A stretch of DNA of 8,067 bases from assembly GCA_011390055.1 (NCBI GenBank), contig JAABTC010000065.1:1-8067 (forward strand), written 5' to 3'. The position numbers were made by a program, and so were the translations under genes. Positions 6,417 through 8,067 of the stretch are shown piece after piece. This DNA is from Burkholderiales bacterium. GTDB lineage: Bacteria > Pseudomonadota > Gammaproteobacteria > Burkholderiales > Burkholderiaceae_C. Position 1 is the first letter of the stretch; the number at the start of each line of letters is the position of its first letter. The notes below the pieces were generated by a model. The model had not been told where the DNA came from, did not search any database, and saw only the letters and a program-made list of their open reading frames with translations.

Positions 6417-8067
6417 ACAATCCGTTGCTCGAGATCGAGGACTTGCCGGCCTTCGACGCCATCCGGCCGGAGCATGTCGGCCCGGCCCTTGACATCCTGC
6501 TCGGCCAGGCCGACGCAGCACTCGAACGCGTCGTCGGGCCCGACGTGCCAGCCGACTACGACGCCCTGTCGGCCGTGCTCGACGTGGCCACCGAACGCCT
6601 GGGGCGCGCCTGGGGCGCCGTGTCGCACCTGAACGCGGTGGCCGACACGCCGGCGCTGCGCGCGGTCTACACCGAGAACCTGCCGAAGGTGACCGAGTTC
6701 CACACCCGGCTCGGCGCCAGCGAGGCGCTCTACGCCAAGTACAAGGCCATCGCCGCAGGCCCGGCCGCGGCATCGCTGTCGCCGCCGCGCCGCAAGGCGC
6801 TGGCCAATGCGCTGCGCGACTTCGTGCTGTCCGGGGCCGAACTGCAAGGCGCCGCACGCGAGCGCTTCGCGGCAATCCAGGAACGCAGCGCCGAGGTCGA
6901 GCAACAGTACCGCGAGCACGTGCTCGACGCGACCGACGGCTACAGCCTGGTCGTCGGCACCGAGCGGCTGGCCGGCGTGCCCGCCGACGTCTTGCAGGCC
7001 ACGCGCGAGGCGGCCGAGGCCGAAGGCCAGGCCGGTCACAAGCTGACGCTGCACTACCCGGTCTACGGCCCGGTGATGCAGTACGCCAGCGATCGCGCGC
7101 TGCGCGAAACGCTCTACACCGCCTACGTCACGCGGGCCAGCGAACTCGGCCCCAGTGAGCAGGACAACGGCCCGCTGATGAACGAACTGCTGGCGCTGCG
7201 TCAGGAGGCTGCTCAACTGCTCGGACATGCGAGCTATGCCGACGTGTCGCTGGTGCCCAAGATGGCGCGCTCGACGCGCGAAGTCGACAGCTTCCTGCGC
7301 GACCTGGCCCAGCGCGCACGCCCCTACGCCGAACGCGACCTGGCCGAACTGCAGGCCCATGCGGGTGCCGAGCTGGCTCTGCCCGACCTGCACGCCTGGG
7401 ACCTCGCCTACGCCAGCGAGAAGCTGAAGGAGGCCCGTTATGCCTTCAGCGACCAGGAGGTCAAGCGCTACTTCACCGAGCCGCGCGTGCTGGCCGGCTT
7501 GTTCGAGATCGTGCAGACGGTGTTCGAAGTGACTATCACGCCCGACACCGCACCGGTCTGGCACGACAGCGTGCGCTTCTACCGCGTCGAGCGGAAGCTG
7601 GAGGGCGCCGAGGACGGCGCGGGCCGCTTGCTGGCCCAGTTCTACCTCGACCCCTACGCCCGCCCCGGCAAACAGCCCGGCGCCTGGATGGACGACGTGC
7701 GCGTGCGCTGGGCCCGGCCCGACGGGGTGCTGCAGACCCCGGTGGCCACCCTCACCTGCAACTTCGCGCCGCCCGTCGGCGCCGAGCCGGCCCTGCTGAC
7801 GCACGACGACGTGATCACCCTCTTCCATGAATTTGGACACGGCCTGCACCTGATGCTGACGCAGATCGACGACATCGGCGTGTCGGGCCTGTCGGGCGTG
7901 GAGTGGGACGCGGTCGAGCTGCCGAGCCAGTTCATGGAGAACTTCTGCTGGGAATGGGACGTGCTCACCCGGCTCACGGCGCATGTCGAGACCGGCCAAC
8001 CACTGCCGCGCGGGCTGTTCGACAAGATGGTCGCCGCCAAGAACTTCCAGAGCGGATTGGGCACGCT
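6413..8067 (+). CDS. prlC: M3-family zinc oligopeptidase, oligopeptidase A type (partial, 3' end outside window)
   Basis: This is a cytosolic zinc metallopeptidase that degrades short peptides, including cleaved signal peptides, as known for E. coli oligopeptidase A. 551 codons are present before the window edge; the family is about 680 residues. The N-terminus (NNPLLEIEDLPAFDAIRPEHV) closely follows the family start and supports ATG 6413. The long helical N-terminal region is followed by the catalytic zinc site HEFGHGLH, with His472, catalytic Glu473 and His476 (bases 7826-7840). The third zinc ligand is probably Glu502 in WDAVELPSQF. The substrate-binding Tyr/His residues of the C-terminal part lie beyond the window. 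The gene starts inside the folD stop (ATGA) without its own ribosome binding site, so translation is probably coupled. Dcp is the alternative family member, but the N-terminus and the ELPSQFMENF segment fit PrlC/OpdA better. Confidence 0.95.
   Translation, partial: MNNPLLEIEDLPAFDAIRPEHVGPALDILLGQADAALERVVGPDVPADYDALSAVLDVATERLGRAWGAVSHLNAVADTPALRAVYTENLPKVTEFHTRLGASEALYAKYKAIAAGPAAASLSPPRRKALANALRDFVLSGAELQGAARERFAAIQERSAEVEQQYREHVLDATDGYSLVVGTERLAGVPADVLQATREAAEAEGQAGHKLTLHYPVYGPVMQYASDRALRETLYTAYVTRASELGPSEQDNGPLMNELLALRQEAAQLLGHASYADVSLVPKMARSTREVDSFLRDLAQRARPYAERDLAELQAHAGAELALPDLHAWDLAYASEKLKEARYAFSDQEVKRYFTEPRVLAGLFEIVQTVFEVTITPDTAPVWHDSVRFYRVERKLEGAEDGAGRLLAQFYLDPYARPGKQPGAWMDDVRVRWARPDGVLQTPVATLTCNFAPPVGAEPALLTHDDVITLFHEFGHGLHLMLTQIDDIGVSGLSGVEWDAVELPSQFMENFCWEWDVLTRLTAHVETGQPLPRGLFDKMVAAKNFQSGLGT

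Noticed and set aside
5750..7999. A 749-codon open frame on the minus strand across folD and prlC
   Set aside because: It spans two genes with complete motifs on the other strand and crosses their junction, so it is a by-product of GC-rich codon use.
1..8067. Mobile element, CRISPR, phage, toxin-antitoxin or defence genes
   Set aside because: No transposase, integrase, regularly spaced repeat, or small paired ORFs outside known genes. All long stretches are accounted for by five housekeeping or regulatory genes.

Overview
This is chromosomal DNA from a high-GC proteobacterium. The homodimeric-type pyruvate dehydrogenase E1, the FixJ-type response regulator, and FolD next to an oligopeptidase A-type M3 peptidase all suggest a betaproteobacterium, most likely Burkholderiales. 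That placement is inferred from gene content and protein style, not from a search. The window is gene-dense. Five protein genes fill nearly all of it, and the two outermost genes run off the window ends. I see no mobile elements, CRISPR arrays, tRNA or rRNA genes, and no sign of recent transfer.

Layout: (1) 1-2135, minus strand: aceE, the first 711 codons of the pyruvate dehydrogenase E1 component; the C-terminal part lies outside the window. (2) 2136-2291: a 156-bp divergent intergenic region. It holds the aceE ribosome binding site, small dyads and a possible -10 element for the rightward genes. (3) 2292-5494, plus strand: a two-component system made of a membrane-bound PAS-PAS histidine kinase (859 aa) and a FixJ/NarL-type response regulator (208 aa), overlapping by ATGA. 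(4) 5511-5534: an intrinsic terminator. (5) 5547 onward, plus strand: folD (289 aa), then a prlC-type M3 metallopeptidase open at the right edge (551 codons present), again overlapping by ATGA.

How the parts may work together: the kinase-regulator pair is divergent from aceE and shares its upstream region, so control of pyruvate dehydrogenase or central carbon flux is the obvious hypothesis. Nothing in the sequence proves it. The kinase has two membrane segments around an extracytoplasmic domain of about 230 residues, two PAS domains and a complete HisKA/HATPase core, so it could combine an external and an internal signal. folD (one-carbon/folate metabolism) and prlC (cytosolic peptide breakdown) form a separate, tightly packed housekeeping pair. 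The terminator ends only 12 bases before the folD start, which leaves little room for a separate folD promoter.

I found no clearly novel system. The most interesting points are the possible TCS-aceE link, the unidentified sensor domain, a cysteine in the kinase dimerization helix, and the terminator packed against folD.
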